A stretch of 64,000 nt of DNA from positions 1,928,501-1,992,500 of the forward strand of contig NZ_CP022121.1 in assembly GCF_002224645.1 (NCBI RefSeq). The letters run 5' to 3'. This document shows positions 6,054 to 15,208 of the stretch, in pieces (position 1 is the stretch's first letter; each line of letters starts with the position of its first letter). The notes beneath the pieces are model-generated. The model saw nothing but the letters and a program-made list of their open reading frames with translations. It had not been told where the DNA came from and ran no database searches. Position numbers and translations under genes: made by a program. The DNA is from Dehalobacterium formicoaceticum (lineage in GTDB: Bacteria > Bacillota > Dehalobacteriia > Dehalobacteriales > Dehalobacteriaceae).

Positions 6054-8501
6054 ATGGAAAAAGGAAAAATCAAAAACGCGCGGGTTCAGCGTCGACTTGA
6101 CCGTTGGTTCGAAACTCCGTGGCGTATCAACATTGAACGCACCAAGGCCTACACGGAAGGTTTCGCCAACGCCGAAGGCGAAAACATCATGATACGCCGC
6201 GCAAAGGCATTCGCCAACTGCTGCAATAAAATGCCGGTCATTATCCATCCGGAAGACTACCTGGTCGGTTATCGCGACTGCGACGTGAAATGCGCCGGCG
6301 TATTTCCCGATTGGAACGGCCCCCAATTCCTTGACGACATCGAGGCCTGCAAGTCACGTAAGTATGAACATTTTGATCTGAGCCCCGAAGACGAAAAAAC
6401 CCTTATTGAAGATATCTTCCCCTATTGGCGGGGCACCGGCGACTGGTCCCGCACCATGGTTTACCATCTTGTAAACAACATGCCGGAAAATTTGAAAAAC
6501 ACCAACTTCGCCGATGCGAGCTGCTTCCCGCCTATGCCGGCCAACATTTGCGGGCATGACCATCGCCGCGACACCGACGTGGGCCATTTCGACTTCCCGT
6601 GGCGCCGTTACCTTTATATGGGCGCGGAAGGCGTGAAGAAGCAGGCCGAAGAAAAGCTGGCCAATGTCGACACGACCGATCTCAATCAGGTGAAAGCCAT
6701 TCCATTCTGGCAAGCCACCATTATCGCCATGGACGGGGCCATTGCCTACGGAAACCGCTTTGCCGACGAAGCCGAACGTCAGGCCAAAGAGTGCGCTGAC
6801 CCGGTGCGCAAAAAGGAACTCATGGAAATCGCGGATACTTGCCGCCAGGTTCCCGCTAAGCCGTCCCGCAGCATGCATGACGCCCTGCAAGCCTATGTCT
6901 TTTTCAAAACCTTGACCCGCATGGAATCCACCGACCACGCCAATGGTCCCGGCCTTGTCGACCGCTGGCTGCTGCCGTATTATGAAAGGGATCTAAAAGA
7001 AGGCCGCATCACCAAAGACGACGCCCTGGCCATGCTGGAAGAGTTCAGCATCTGGTTCGCCGAATCGGCCCACTATTTCACTACCAACGTGTTATCCTGG
7101 TACTCCGGGGCGGGCTCCTTCCACAATATGACTGTGGGCGGCATCGGCGAGAACGGCTTTGACATGACCAACGAGCTGACCTACATGATTCTTGATGCCT
7201 ATATCCACACCAACCTGTTCCAGCCCTCCATGTCGGTGCGCGTGCACAGTCAGAGCCCCCAGGCGCTATTGGAAAAGATTGGTGAGGTAGTGGCCTTAGG
7301 CGGCGGGCAGCCCTCCATCGTGAACGACGATGTCGTCATTCCCGGCATGCTGGCCATGCCCCGCGGTCTGAACGATCCCGATCTCACATATGAAATGGTC
7401 AGAAATTACTACCCCACCGGCTGCGTCGAGCACACGGGCCCGTTCCACTACGGCTCGCCCATGCATAGCTACATCAACTACGGCGCCCTCATCGAACTTG
7501 CCCTGAACAAGGGAGAGAGCCATCTCTACGAGCGCCGGATGATTCCTACGGCCATTCCCGACGCCCGCAACTTTACCAGCATGGACGAAGTGGTAGGCGC
7601 CCTGGAAACGGTCTTCAAAGACATCATGGATGTGGACGAAGGCTTGGTAATGTGCCAGGAAACCATAGAAAGCGAGTACTTCCCCACCATCTGGCAGTCT
7701 GCTTTCATGGAAGACTGCGTTGAACGCGGCCTGCCCAAGGAACGGGGCGGCGCCCGCTACAACTTCGGCGGCCCGGGCACTTGCGTGGGCTATGCTGATG
7801 CCGGCGACTCCCTGGCCGCCATCGAAAAGGTCATCTTCATCGACAAGAAATATAGCATGAAAGACCTATGCGATGCCCTTGACGCTAATTTCGAGGGCTA
7901 CGACGAACTGCGCAAAGCCTTGCAGGAAGCGCCTAAGTTCGGCAATGACAACGATTTCGCCGACAGATGGTGCAACTATGTGCATGACCTGTACAGCAAC
8001 TCTGTGATCAAGCTCAGAAACGCCCGCGGTGGTTGCCTGAAGCCCGGCGGCGTGTCCATGTCCGTATTCGTGCCCCACGGCGCGGTTTGCGGTGCCCTGC
8101 CCACCGGCCGTAAGGCCGGCGAGCCTCTGGCCAACGGCGTCGGCGCCAGCTTGGGCTCCGAATCTAACGGATTGGTTGGCGTTTTTAACTCCCAGGGCAA
8201 GATCAATTCATACGGTGATCATGACACCATCTGGAATGTGCGCATCTATGGCGGTTCCTGCGACACCTCTGAGGGGCGCAGGGACTTCGCCGGATTGGTT
8301 CGTACATTCGTTGACAAGAAGATCGCCCAGATGCAGGTGAACTGCCTGTCCACCGGGGTGATGCGCAAGGCGCAGAAAGAGCCGAAGAAGTACCAGGATC
8401 TGGTTGTCCGCGTTGTCGGCTACAGCGCCAACTTCGTCACCCTGCCGCCCACCGTACAGGATCTGGTTCTTCAGCGGGAAGAGCATTCCCTTCACTCTTA
8501 A
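6054..8501 (+). CDS. Glycyl radical enzyme (GRE1), eliminase/dehydratase-type
   Basis: About 815 residues. The PFL-like N-terminal domain is followed by the thiyl-radical Cys loop GCVEHTG (C457, with general-base Glu at 459) and the C-terminal glycyl radical motif RVVGYSANF (G789). The C-V-E pattern places it with eliminases such as glycerol dehydratase, choline TMA-lyase (CutC), hydroxyproline dehydratase and isethionate sulfite-lyase. The residue 13 positions after the Cys is Met, where choline TMA-lyase has Thr, so CutC is unlikely. The substrate is open. The ATG at 6054 has AGGAG at ideal distance. GC content and codon use are clearly higher than in neighbours, suggesting recent transfer together with its activase. 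A strong terminator separates the two genes. Confidence 0.88.
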   Translation: MEKGKIKNARVQRRLDRWFETPWRINIERTKAYTEGFANAEGENIMIRRAKAFANCCNKMPVIIHPEDYLVGYRDCDVKCAGVFPDWNGPQFLDDIEACKSRKYEHFDLSPEDEKTLIEDIFPYWRGTGDWSRTMVYHLVNNMPENLKNTNFADASCFPPMPANICGHDHRRDTDVGHFDFPWRRYLYMGAEGVKKQAEEKLANVDTTDLNQVKAIPFWQATIIAMDGAIAYGNRFADEAERQAKECADPVRKKELMEIADTCRQVPAKPSRSMHDALQAYVFFKTLTRMESTDHANGPGLVDRWLLPYYERDLKEGRITKDDALAMLEEFSIWFAESAHYFTTNVLSWYSGAGSFHNMTVGGIGENGFDMTNELTYMILDAYIHTNLFQPSMSVRVHSQSPQALLEKIGEVVALGGGQPSIVNDDVVIPGMLAMPRGLNDPDLTYEMVRNYYPTGCVEHTGPFHYGSPMHSYINYGALIELALNKGESHLYERRMIPTAIPDARNFTSMDEVVGALETVFKDIMDVDEGLVMCQETIESEYFPTIWQSAFMEDCVERGLPKERGGARYNFGGPGTCVGYADAGDSLAAIEKVIFIDKKYSMKDLCDALDANFEGYDELRKALQEAPKFGNDNDFADRWCNYVHDLYSNSVIKLRNARGGCLKPGGVSMSVFVPHGAVCGALPTGRKAGEPLANGVGASLGSESNGLVGVFNSQGKINSYGDHDTIWNVRIYGGSCDTSEGRRDFAGLVRTFVDKKIAQMQVNCLSTGVMRKAQKEPKKYQDLVVRVVGYSANFVTLPPTVQDLVLQREEHSLHS

Positions 8502-8514
8502 CTCTTAATCTAGT

Positions 8515-8546
8515 GCCAGCCCGGGTTGCCCCGGGCCGGCCTTTTT
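8515..8546 (+). terminator. Terminator between GRE1 and its activase
   Basis: A GC-rich hairpin (GCCAGCCCGGG with CCCGGGCCGGC) is followed by CTTTTT. Partial termination here would let GRE1 be made in large excess over its activase, as GRE enzymes need. An equivalent terminator sits between GRE2 and its activase. Confidence 0.8.
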
Positions 8547-8563
8547 GAAATGAGGTGGTAAAG

Positions 8564-9460
8564 ATGGATGGGGTTGTGCTCAAGATAGACAGGGGTTCGA
8601 AGCACGACGGACCAGGCCTGCGCACGGTCGTGTTCCTGAAAGGATGTCCTTTGCGTTGTAAGTGGTGTTCCACGCCGGAATCCCAGCAGAAAGATCCAAT
8701 ATTGCTGCATATGGAGACGCTTTGCGTCCGTTGCGGACGCTGCGTGGCCGCCTGCCCCGAAAAGGCGTTGTGGCTTGAAAAAATAGTTATTATTGATCGG
8801 CAGCGCTGCAAGCATTGCGGGAAGTGCAAGGATGCCTGTCTCAATAACGCCCTGCGTTTTTCCGGAATGATTATGAGCCTGGATGAAGTCTACAACGTGA
8901 TCGAACGTTCCCGTTCTTTCTGGAACAGAATGCCGGGCGGGCTGACGATCAGCGGCGGTGAAGTGTTTTTACAGTTCGAGTTTTCCAAGGCCCTCCTGAA
9001 AAAATGTCATGAAGCCGGAATCAACACCAATATCGAAACCAGTTGCTTCGCCCCCATGGAAAAGGTGCAGGAGCTTCTGCCTTATCTGGACCATGTCTGC
9101 TGCGATGTGAAACACATGGATGACGAGAGGCATAGGGAACTCACCGGGGTCTCCAACCGGCAGATTCTGGAGAACATTCAAATGATCAGCCATGAGAAGG
9201 ATCTGATCCTACGCTATCCGGTTATTCCGACCTACAACGATTCAGAAGAAAACATCGACGCGACCTGTGATTTTATCAAAACCCTGGGTGACAAATTCAA
9301 CCGAGTCGACCTCTTGGCCTATCATGAGATGGGCACCATCACCTACCGCCGGCTTGGGCTCGAATATGCCCTTGAGGGCGTTCCCGCTCTGTCCAAGGAG
9401 AGGTTGATACTTGTGCGTGACCGCATGGTAGCCCGCGGCGTCAGGGCCGTTTTGGCGTAA
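8564..9460 (+). CDS. Glycyl radical enzyme activating enzyme for GRE1 (radical SAM)
   Basis: The 298-residue radical SAM protein has the C-x3-C-x2-C cluster motif in GCPLRCKWC and two extra ferredoxin-type clusters (CVRCGRCVAACP and CKHCGKCKDAC), as in the activases of the non-PFL glycyl radical enzymes. It would abstract the hydrogen from G789 of GRE1 using S-adenosylmethionine. GGEVF is the variant GGE SAM-binding motif (usually GGEP). ATG at 8564 is chosen over GTG at 8555 because TGAGGTGG lies just upstream at proper distance. It shares the elevated GC of GRE1, so the two genes probably moved together. Confidence 0.92.
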   Translation: MDGVVLKIDRGSKHDGPGLRTVVFLKGCPLRCKWCSTPESQQKDPILLHMETLCVRCGRCVAACPEKALWLEKIVIIDRQRCKHCGKCKDACLNNALRFSGMIMSLDEVYNVIERSRSFWNRMPGGLTISGGEVFLQFEFSKALLKKCHEAGINTNIETSCFAPMEKVQELLPYLDHVCCDVKHMDDERHRELTGVSNRQILENIQMISHEKDLILRYPVIPTYNDSEENIDATCDFIKTLGDKFNRVDLLAYHEMGTITYRRLGLEYALEGVPALSKERLILVRDRMVARGVRAVLA

Positions 9461-9485
9461 ATAAAAATATGAAGGAATGAAAAAA

Positions 9486-11366
9486 ATGCAAGTAGAAATT
9501 ATCAGAAATCAAAAAACCGAGCGTCACCAGGCCGAGCCAAACAGCAATCTTATGGATTTTTTGGTGCACCATGGTATCTTGTTAAACAGTGATTGCGCAG
9601 GCAGAGGCACTTGCGGCAAATGCGGCGTCAAGATCTTGTCCGGACAGCTTTCGACCGTCACAGCCGTGGAGTTAAAGCATTTTTCCCAGGAAGAGTTGGA
9701 CGAGGGGTGGGTCCTTTCCTGCCAGCGCTTGATTAAAGAAGATATCGTGCTTGAGATTCCCAAGATTGAAGATGCCGTGAACAGAAAGATCGAATTGCAG
9801 AATTTTAGTCAGGAGCGTTTTACTGATCCCAATCTGGAAAAGTTCTTTGTTACTCTAAAGAAACCTGATCTTCATGATCAGCTGCCTGATTTGGAACGGT
9901 TGCTCCAGCAGGTGGAGGATATTAAAAAGACAGGGGTAAAGAGAGAGGCGCCTCTGGGGGTTTTAAATAAATTGCCGGAGTTGCTCAGATCATCTTCTTA
10001 TGAAGTGACGGCAGTTTTAATGGATAATGCTTTAATAGCAGTGGAACCTGGCGATACCAGGGAAAGTCAATACGGCTTTGTCTTTGATATCGGGACGACC
10101 ACCATTGCCGTTTATTTGGTTTGTTTAAAAACCGGCAAAGTAATTAGTGCCGGTGGGGAGACAAATCCCCAAGCCTCCTTCGGCGCAGATGTGGTGACCC
10201 GCATCAGTGTCGTGTCTGAAGATTTTAATAATTTAAAAAAGTTAAACGACCTGGTTGTAGAAACCATGGCCAATTTAATGAAAGAATTACTCCATGAAAA
10301 CTCCATAGAAGAAAAATATGTTTATCATATAGCTGTTGTGGGCAATACAACCATGAGTCATTTGTTTTTGCAAGCTGATCCCAGGAATCTGGTTAAAGCA
10401 CCTTTTATCCCCTGTTTTAAAGGCCGGATGACGGTGCAAGGCAAAGAAATGGGCTTCCCCATGCATCCGGAGGGAGAAATTGTTGTCCTGCCTAACATTG
10501 CCGGCTATGTTGGTTCTGATACCATGGGTGTGATGCTGGCGACGAAAATTTATGATCAGGAAGGGTATAGTCTGGCGGTTGATATCGGCACCAACGGTGA
10601 GATCGTTTTAGCCGGTGACGGTAAGATCCTCACCTGTTCCACTGCCGCGGGCCCGGCTTTTGAAGGGGCACAAATACATGATGGGATGCGTGCCGGGGAT
10701 GGAGCCATTGAAAAAGTGAGCATTAAAAACGGCAAGGTTCAACTAAAGGTCATTGGCGATATGGCGCCGAAAGGGATCTGCGGTTCCGGTATCATTGATG
10801 CCATTGCCGCATTATATAAAGCGAACCTAATGAATTTTAAGGGGCAGCTTCTTGACAGCAGCAAATTGGAAGGGTCGGTAGATGAAAACCTGAAACAACG
10901 CATGCGCCGCAATGATAATATCTGGGAGTTCGTGCTGGCCTTTAAAGGTGAATACGGCAATGAACGAGATATTATTATTTCCCAAAAGGATATTCGGGAA
11001 CTGCAGCTGGCTAAGGGAGCTATTGCTGCGGGCATTAAAGTTTTGGCAGAAGACCTGGGCATCTCCACTGCTCAGATCGACCGGGTATTTTTAGCGGGTG
11101 CTTTTGGCAACTACATCGACCAAAAAAATGCCGTGCTCCTGGGTATGTTTCCGGGCATCGACGTGCAGAAAATCATACCTGTGGGAAATGCCGCAGGGGA
11201 AGGGGCTAAGATGGCACTCTTGTCCAAAAAACAAAGAGAGTTGGCTGATCATCTCTCCGATAATGTGCACCATGTTGAGCTTTCATCCAGTGATGCCTTT
11301 TATACCAGCTTTATGAAGGAAATGATTTTTCCCAAAAAGGAGGTTGGGCAAGAGGTGGTTAAATAA
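9486..11366 (+). CDS. RACE-type reductive activator of corrinoid proteins (DUF4445 ASKHA ATPase with 2Fe-2S)
   Basis: About 626 residues. The N-terminus is a plant-type [2Fe-2S] ferredoxin domain (CAGRGTCGKC, then a distal Cys in SCQ). It is followed by a linker and a C-terminal ASKHA-fold ATPase with DIGTTTIAVYLV, GNTTMSHL and VDIGTNGEIVL. Such proteins use ATP to drive reduction of inactive Co(II) corrinoid to Co(I), reactivating methyl-transfer corrinoid proteins. The substrate here is probably the corrinoid protein at 2611. ATG at 9486 has AAGGA nine bases upstream; an ATG at 9477 directly abuts the same site and is less likely. Base composition returns to the local average, unlike the two genes before it. 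A terminator follows at 11459. Confidence 0.92.
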   Translation: MQVEIIRNQKTERHQAEPNSNLMDFLVHHGILLNSDCAGRGTCGKCGVKILSGQLSTVTAVELKHFSQEELDEGWVLSCQRLIKEDIVLEIPKIEDAVNRKIELQNFSQERFTDPNLEKFFVTLKKPDLHDQLPDLERLLQQVEDIKKTGVKREAPLGVLNKLPELLRSSSYEVTAVLMDNALIAVEPGDTRESQYGFVFDIGTTTIAVYLVCLKTGKVISAGGETNPQASFGADVVTRISVVSEDFNNLKKLNDLVVETMANLMKELLHENSIEEKYVYHIAVVGNTTMSHLFLQADPRNLVKAPFIPCFKGRMTVQGKEMGFPMHPEGEIVVLPNIAGYVGSDTMGVMLATKIYDQEGYSLAVDIGTNGEIVLAGDGKILTCSTAAGPAFEGAQIHDGMRAGDGAIEKVSIKNGKVQLKVIGDMAPKGICGSGIIDAIAALYKANLMNFKGQLLDSSKLEGSVDENLKQRMRRNDNIWEFVLAFKGEYGNERDIIISQKDIRELQLAKGAIAAGIKVLAEDLGISTAQIDRVFLAGAFGNYIDQKNAVLLGMFPGIDVQKIIPVGNAAGEGAKMALLSKKQRELADHLSDNVHHVELSSSDAFYTSFMKEMIFPKKEVGQEVVK

Positions 11367-11458
11367 ATAAGGAAAGCAGGGGGTTTAATAGTCTTAGGGT
11401 TTGTTTTATTGGTTGCTTGTGCATTGGAATCATATCTTATCGTATAGATTAGGACTAT

Positions 11459-11487
11459 AAAAAAACGGTTTATTTAACCGTTTTTTT
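11459..11487 (+). terminator. Intrinsic terminator after the RACE-type gene
   Basis: A hairpin with AAAAACGGTT pairing with AACCGTTTTT is followed by a run of seven T. It ends the long methyltransferase/GRE1/RACE unit. The remaining roughly 180 bases to the next gene hold only a possible sigma-70 promoter. Confidence 0.85.
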
Positions 11488-11523
11488 AAAAAAATTAAAT
11501 TTTTGAGGATGGAAAATAAAGAT

Positions 11524-11551
11524 TTGATTTGAACACCGACATGTTATAATT
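11524..11551 (+). promoter_or_regulatory. Possible sigma-70 promoter for the molybdopterin oxidoreductase
   Basis: A TTTGAT element is followed about 16 bases later by a perfect TATAAT (near 11545). No sigma-54 element is seen here, in contrast with the two neighbouring units. Confidence 0.4.
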
Positions 11552-11672
11552 AATTAAGAAAATTTTTATGGTTTGCATGAATGAATCAGTTTCTTTATTT
11601 TCTGCGTTCCATTCGATTATTTATTTTAAATGAACGAAGTGTCTGCTTTATGGGGGAAGAGGGGGCTAGAAT

Positions 11673-13895
11673 ATGACTTCAGAAAAGACGGGAGCATGGC
11701 CTTTAAAAGAAGATTTGGATAAATATGCTGTTGCAACACAGGTTCCCGTCTGGGTAGGCGGAGAAAAAGTGCTTGCCGACAGGGTTGTCAAAACGGCTTG
11801 TCCCCACAATTGTTATGATACCTGCGGTATGTTGGTTTATGTTAAGGATGAGAAAGTCATCAAAATCGAAGGTGATCCGGATCATCCTATAACCAGGGGA
11901 CATCTTTGTCTTAAGGGGTATGCTAATGTACAAAAAATCAACAGTCCGGATCGGGTTAAATATCCTTTAATGCGGGTGGGTAACCGAGGCGAGGGGAAAT
12001 TTAAACGCATCAGCTGGGATGAAGCTTTCGCTTATATTGTAGAAAAACTGGAAGATATCAAAGAAAAGTATGGGGGCGAAGCCCTGGCCGAATATGCTTA
12101 TTCCGGTAATCGGGAGCATATGGCCAAGGCTGTGAGCAAACGTTTTTTAAATCTTTACGGGGCCAGCCAAACAGTGGGCAGTTTTTGTGTGCTTTCCGGT
12201 GTTGCCGGGTCTTATCACACCTTAGGTTTTCAGCATACCATGTCACCGGAGATTTGGTCCGAGCATACCGAATTGATCATGCTGGTCGGTCGTAACCCTT
12301 CGGCGACCAACCCCCACCTCTATCCTTTCTTATATCATGCCATGGAGCGGGGGGCCAAGCTGATTGTTGTTGATCCTTATGTTACGGCAGTGGCATCCAA
12401 GGCCGATGTGCATTTGCGTCCGCGTCCGGGCACAGACGGGGCCATGGCCTTGGGCATGATCCGTCACATCATTGAAAATGATCTGCATAACATGGATTTT
12501 ATCGCTAAATATACCCATGGATTTGAGGATCTGGTAAAACTGGTTCAGGAATGGACTCTGGATAAAACAGCAGAAGTAACGGGAATTCCGGCGGATCAAA
12601 TAAAATTGGCGGCCGAAATGTATGCCACCCATGATTCTCATATGGAGTGCGGTTATGGGCAGCAAAGATATAGCAACGGTCATCAGACCCAGAGAGCATT
12701 AGCCTGTTTGGCAGCCGTTTGCGGTCATATCGGCAAAAAGAGTGCCAATTATAATTTTATGGATGCCATGGGGTTTCCTTCCTTATCTGGTTTTGTTGCC
12801 TGTTCCAAGGTTTCCAATCCCGAGGGTGCTTTCCTCCGTAAAACCCGGATGATCAACATTGCCGCTTTTGCCAAAGCGATGCGTGCAGCAGAGGACCCTC
12901 CTCTGAAAGCGGTTATTTCCTGGCGGGGCGGCTTGGTTTCTCAGCAGCCCTATGTGGATTACACCATTGAAGCCTTGAAGGCACTGGACCTCTTTGTGGT
13001 CATCGAACAATTTATGACCGATGATACCGATTGGGCGGATATTGTTTTGCCCGCCTGCCATTTCCTGGAACAGTATGGGTTACATCCTTCCTATTGGCAT
13101 CATTACAACCAGATTGTGGTACCGGTATGCCAGCCATACTATGAGGCGGTGCCGGATATTGAGATCTGGTCGGAATTGGCTCGGCGTATGGGTTATGAAG
13201 AATATTTTCCCCGTGATATTACCGGTTTGGATTGGATTCGTGTCTTAATTGAATACGAATGTAATGTGGATGAAATGGTCTCACCCAAAGGACCAGCCCT
13301 GTTGCCGGAAAGCTGGTGTCCCACTGTTCCTTATCATGATTATCAGTTTACCACCCCCACCGGGAAGATTGAACTCTACTCTGTGGGCATGGAACAAAGA
13401 GGTAAAGAAGTTACGGGTGATTTTGAACCGGTGCCCCATTTTGTCGAGCCGGACGAAAGCCCGATGGCTACCCCCGAACTTGCTGCCAAATATCCCTTAA
13501 CTATTATTTCCCAGCACCCGGCTTTTCGCACTCACTCCCAATTTTACAACCTGCCCTGGATTAAAGAAATCGAAGGTCCGGCGAAAGTGTTTATCAATAA
13601 AAAGGATGCCTTGGACAGAGGGATACAAGACGGGGATCAGGTGGCTGTTTTTAATGACCGGGGCAGATTGGAAAACATTTTGGCCAAGGTTAGTAATCGG
13701 GTCCAAGCCGGGGTGGTGGAATTAAGCAGCGGCATGTGGGTGAAACTTGGCTGGAGCGTGAACAAATTGACTGCTTTAAGTTATGGAGGACCCAGGGAAT
13801 TTCCTGATGGGATTATGCATGAATACCAGCCTTTTGTGGATGGTAATACCACTGCCTATTTTAACACCTTGGCGGATATTGAAAAAATGCAGTAA
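11673..13895 (+). CDS. Molybdopterin-dependent oxidoreductase catalytic subunit (DMSO reductase superfamily)
   Basis: The 740-residue protein has an N-terminal [4Fe-4S] motif (C43, C47, C51, C79 in CPHNCYDTC and HLCLKG), the molybdopterin oxidoreductase core, and a C-terminal dinucleotide-binding domain (from about residue 600, FRTHSQF and similar). There is no Tat signal peptide, so it should be cytoplasmic. The next gene encodes a four-cluster ferredoxin subunit, but no membrane anchor follows, unlike DmsABC or Psr systems. The family covers formate, polysulfide, DMSO and thiosulfate enzymes and non-redox members such as acetylene hydratase and transhydroxylase; the substrate cannot be told. 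The start ATG lies 11 bases after a GGGGGAAGAGGGGGC stretch. Confidence 0.85.
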   Translation: MTSEKTGAWPLKEDLDKYAVATQVPVWVGGEKVLADRVVKTACPHNCYDTCGMLVYVKDEKVIKIEGDPDHPITRGHLCLKGYANVQKINSPDRVKYPLMRVGNRGEGKFKRISWDEAFAYIVEKLEDIKEKYGGEALAEYAYSGNREHMAKAVSKRFLNLYGASQTVGSFCVLSGVAGSYHTLGFQHTMSPEIWSEHTELIMLVGRNPSATNPHLYPFLYHAMERGAKLIVVDPYVTAVASKADVHLRPRPGTDGAMALGMIRHIIENDLHNMDFIAKYTHGFEDLVKLVQEWTLDKTAEVTGIPADQIKLAAEMYATHDSHMECGYGQQRYSNGHQTQRALACLAAVCGHIGKKSANYNFMDAMGFPSLSGFVACSKVSNPEGAFLRKTRMINIAAFAKAMRAAEDPPLKAVISWRGGLVSQQPYVDYTIEALKALDLFVVIEQFMTDDTDWADIVLPACHFLEQYGLHPSYWHHYNQIVVPVCQPYYEAVPDIEIWSELARRMGYEEYFPRDITGLDWIRVLIEYECNVDEMVSPKGPALLPESWCPTVPYHDYQFTTPTGKIELYSVGMEQRGKEVTGDFEPVPHFVEPDESPMATPELAAKYPLTIISQHPAFRTHSQFYNLPWIKEIEGPAKVFINKKDALDRGIQDGDQVAVFNDRGRLENILAKVSNRVQAGVVELSSGMWVKLGWSVNKLTALSYGGPREFPDGIMHEYQPFVDGNTTAYFNTLADIEKMQ

Positions 13896-13910
13896 GGTGA
13901 GTGATCACAG

Positions 13911-14441
13911 ATGAAAAATAACCAGAAGATATTCTATGTGGATACGGACCGCTGTATGAATTGCCGTGCTTGTGAAGTTGCCTGCAAAATGGAACAGAAT
14001 TTGCCGGCAGGTCCCAGATATTTGGTTGTTACCGAGACAGAAGTAACAAGGGAAGACAGAGATCATTGTGAGTTCTTCCCCATGAACTGTATGCATTGCG
14101 GTAATCCCCCCTGTGCCAAGGTTTGTCCTGTCAATGCCATCACCAAGCGGATGGAAGATGGGGTGGTGGTAGTGGATCAAAGTAAATGTATCGGCTGCCG
14201 GGTATGTCTTTGGGCCTGTCCTTTTGGAGCACCTCAGGTTGGTATCAACGGAAAAATGGAAAAATGCAATCTGTGCCTCCATTCTCTGGTAGAAGGAGCA
14301 CTCCCTGCTTGTGCCCGGGCTTGTTGCGGTGAAGCAATTAAAGTGGGTACCATGGAGGAAATAATAGCTTATGTACGTGAAAAATATGCCCAGTCCTGCC
14401 AAAAAAAATTATCCTATATCAGAGATGTTTTTTCGGATTGA
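13911..14441 (+). CDS. Four-cluster 4Fe-4S ferredoxin subunit (DmsB/HybA-like)
   Basis: The 176-residue protein has four cysteine groups: CMNCRACEVAC, CMHCGNPPCAKVCP, CIGCRVCLWACP and CNLCLHSLVEG with a distal CARACC. This is the pattern of electron-transfer subunits of molybdopterin oxidoreductases. It starts 15 bases after the catalytic subunit and would shuttle electrons to or from it. Without a membrane partner nearby, the electron acceptor or donor is probably a soluble ferredoxin or flavoprotein. The terminator at 14586 closes this two-gene unit. Confidence 0.9.
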   Translation: MKNNQKIFYVDTDRCMNCRACEVACKMEQNLPAGPRYLVVTETEVTREDRDHCEFFPMNCMHCGNPPCAKVCPVNAITKRMEDGVVVVDQSKCIGCRVCLWACPFGAPQVGINGKMEKCNLCLHSLVEGALPACARACCGEAIKVGTMEEIIAYVREKYAQSCQKKLSYIRDVFSD

Positions 14442-14585
14442 AGAGAAGAAGATTCCGGCATGCGGTGTACAGGATACTCTCAGGGTGCTTCCTTGCTTGA
14501 TCGGGGGCAGGAATGGCCCGGAATGGACATCTGCCGGCAGTGTTCCATGTTACGATTGAAGGATGCCGAATAATTTCCCGTGATT

Positions 14586-14622
14586 GAAGAAGCCCCTGCC
14601 GTCAAGCTGCAGGGGTTTCTTC
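14586..14622 (+). terminator. Intrinsic terminator after the ferredoxin subunit
   Basis: A 14-bp stem (GAAGAAGCCCCTGC with GCAGGGGTTTCTTC, one G-T pair) has a 9-base loop. The 3' arm contains the T-rich stretch. Confidence 0.75.
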
Positions 14623-14650
14623 ATGGCCAATTTTTTCGTTGTTAATCAAA

Positions 14651-14755
14651 TTCCAAGACTCCCACTTCTATAAGTGGGAGCTCCTATTTTCACTTCTGGT
14701 GGGGTAGATTCCCCATCTGAAGCCCCGATGTTCAGCTTTAGCTGAACGAGTTCAC
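14651..14755 (-). repeat. Orphan ~105-bp element resembling an IS200/IS605 end (copy 1)
   Basis: A related copy in the opposite orientation lies at 53198-53300. Read on the minus strand, both begin GTGAACTCGTTCAGC, form a GTTCAGC/GCTGAA hairpin, carry a GCTTCAGAT segment, and end with a CTCCCACTT-type hairpin and AGTCTTGGAA. The palindromic tail with upstream structured RNA resembles the right end/omega-RNA region of TnpB-carrying IS200/IS605 elements. No transposase or tnpB is present, so this is a solo end or small palindrome-associated element. Confidence 0.6.
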
Positions 14756-14782
14756 TGGGAAGACCCTTAAAAAATGGTTTCT

Positions 14783-14871
14783 TGTTGCAGAATAAAACAA
14801 AAAAATTCCTCTAATGGATAAATATCATGAATATGATTTGAAATAAAACACTTATGTATCGTTTTAAGACA
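14783..14871 (+). promoter_or_regulatory. Two TGT-N11-ACA palindromes upstream of the HesB/GRE2 promoters
   Basis: Sites at 14783-14799 and 14855-14871 have the same TGT-N11-ACA form as the pair at 2064-2101. TGTTGCA is shared exactly between 14783 and 2085. They lie about 270 and 190 bp upstream of the first sigma-54 promoter, suitable for an enhancer-binding activator. Confidence 0.5.
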
Positions 14872-15048
14872 GTTTTGTTTTAAAATTAGAAAAAACCAGG
14901 CAATGCACCACGATCAAACAACCATTTTCACAAAAATTATTAGGCCAATTTGTTCTTAAATTCACGACCAAAAGCGGGAAAAGAGGGGCCATAAAAGCAA
15001 AAACCCTTGCAAGGAAAGGGTTTTGGAATATATTACATCCGGCTTATG

Positions 15049-15065
15049 TTGGCATCGAATTTGCA
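15049..15065 (+). promoter_or_regulatory. Sigma-54 promoter, distal, upstream of HesB/GRE2
   Basis: TTGGCAT-N5-TTGCA has GG and GC 12 bases apart. It is 160 bp upstream of a second, nearly identical promoter. An AAAACCC/GGGTTTT hairpin lies just before it, around 14999-15032. Confidence 0.65.
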
Positions 15066-15208
15066 ATATAGATTAAGGTAAAGCTAAGTTTCTTTTAACA
15101 GAGAAAATATAATTTGCCGGAAAAATTTATTAAAAAACCCTTGATCAACACGGGTTAGGGGAGTTTCGGATCATTTAAAATCAAAAATAAGAACTATTAC
15201 TGACAAAG

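Noticed and set aside
6054-8501. GRE1 as choline trimethylamine-lyase (CutC)
   Set aside because: The CVE loop is followed by a different sequence, with Met at the position of the CutC substrate-binding Thr, and no cut microcompartment genes are near.
8588-8600. tRNA T-loop-like GGGGTTCGAAG
   Set aside because: It lies in the activase coding region and no tRNA cloverleaf can be formed; no tRNA or rRNA gene was found in the window.
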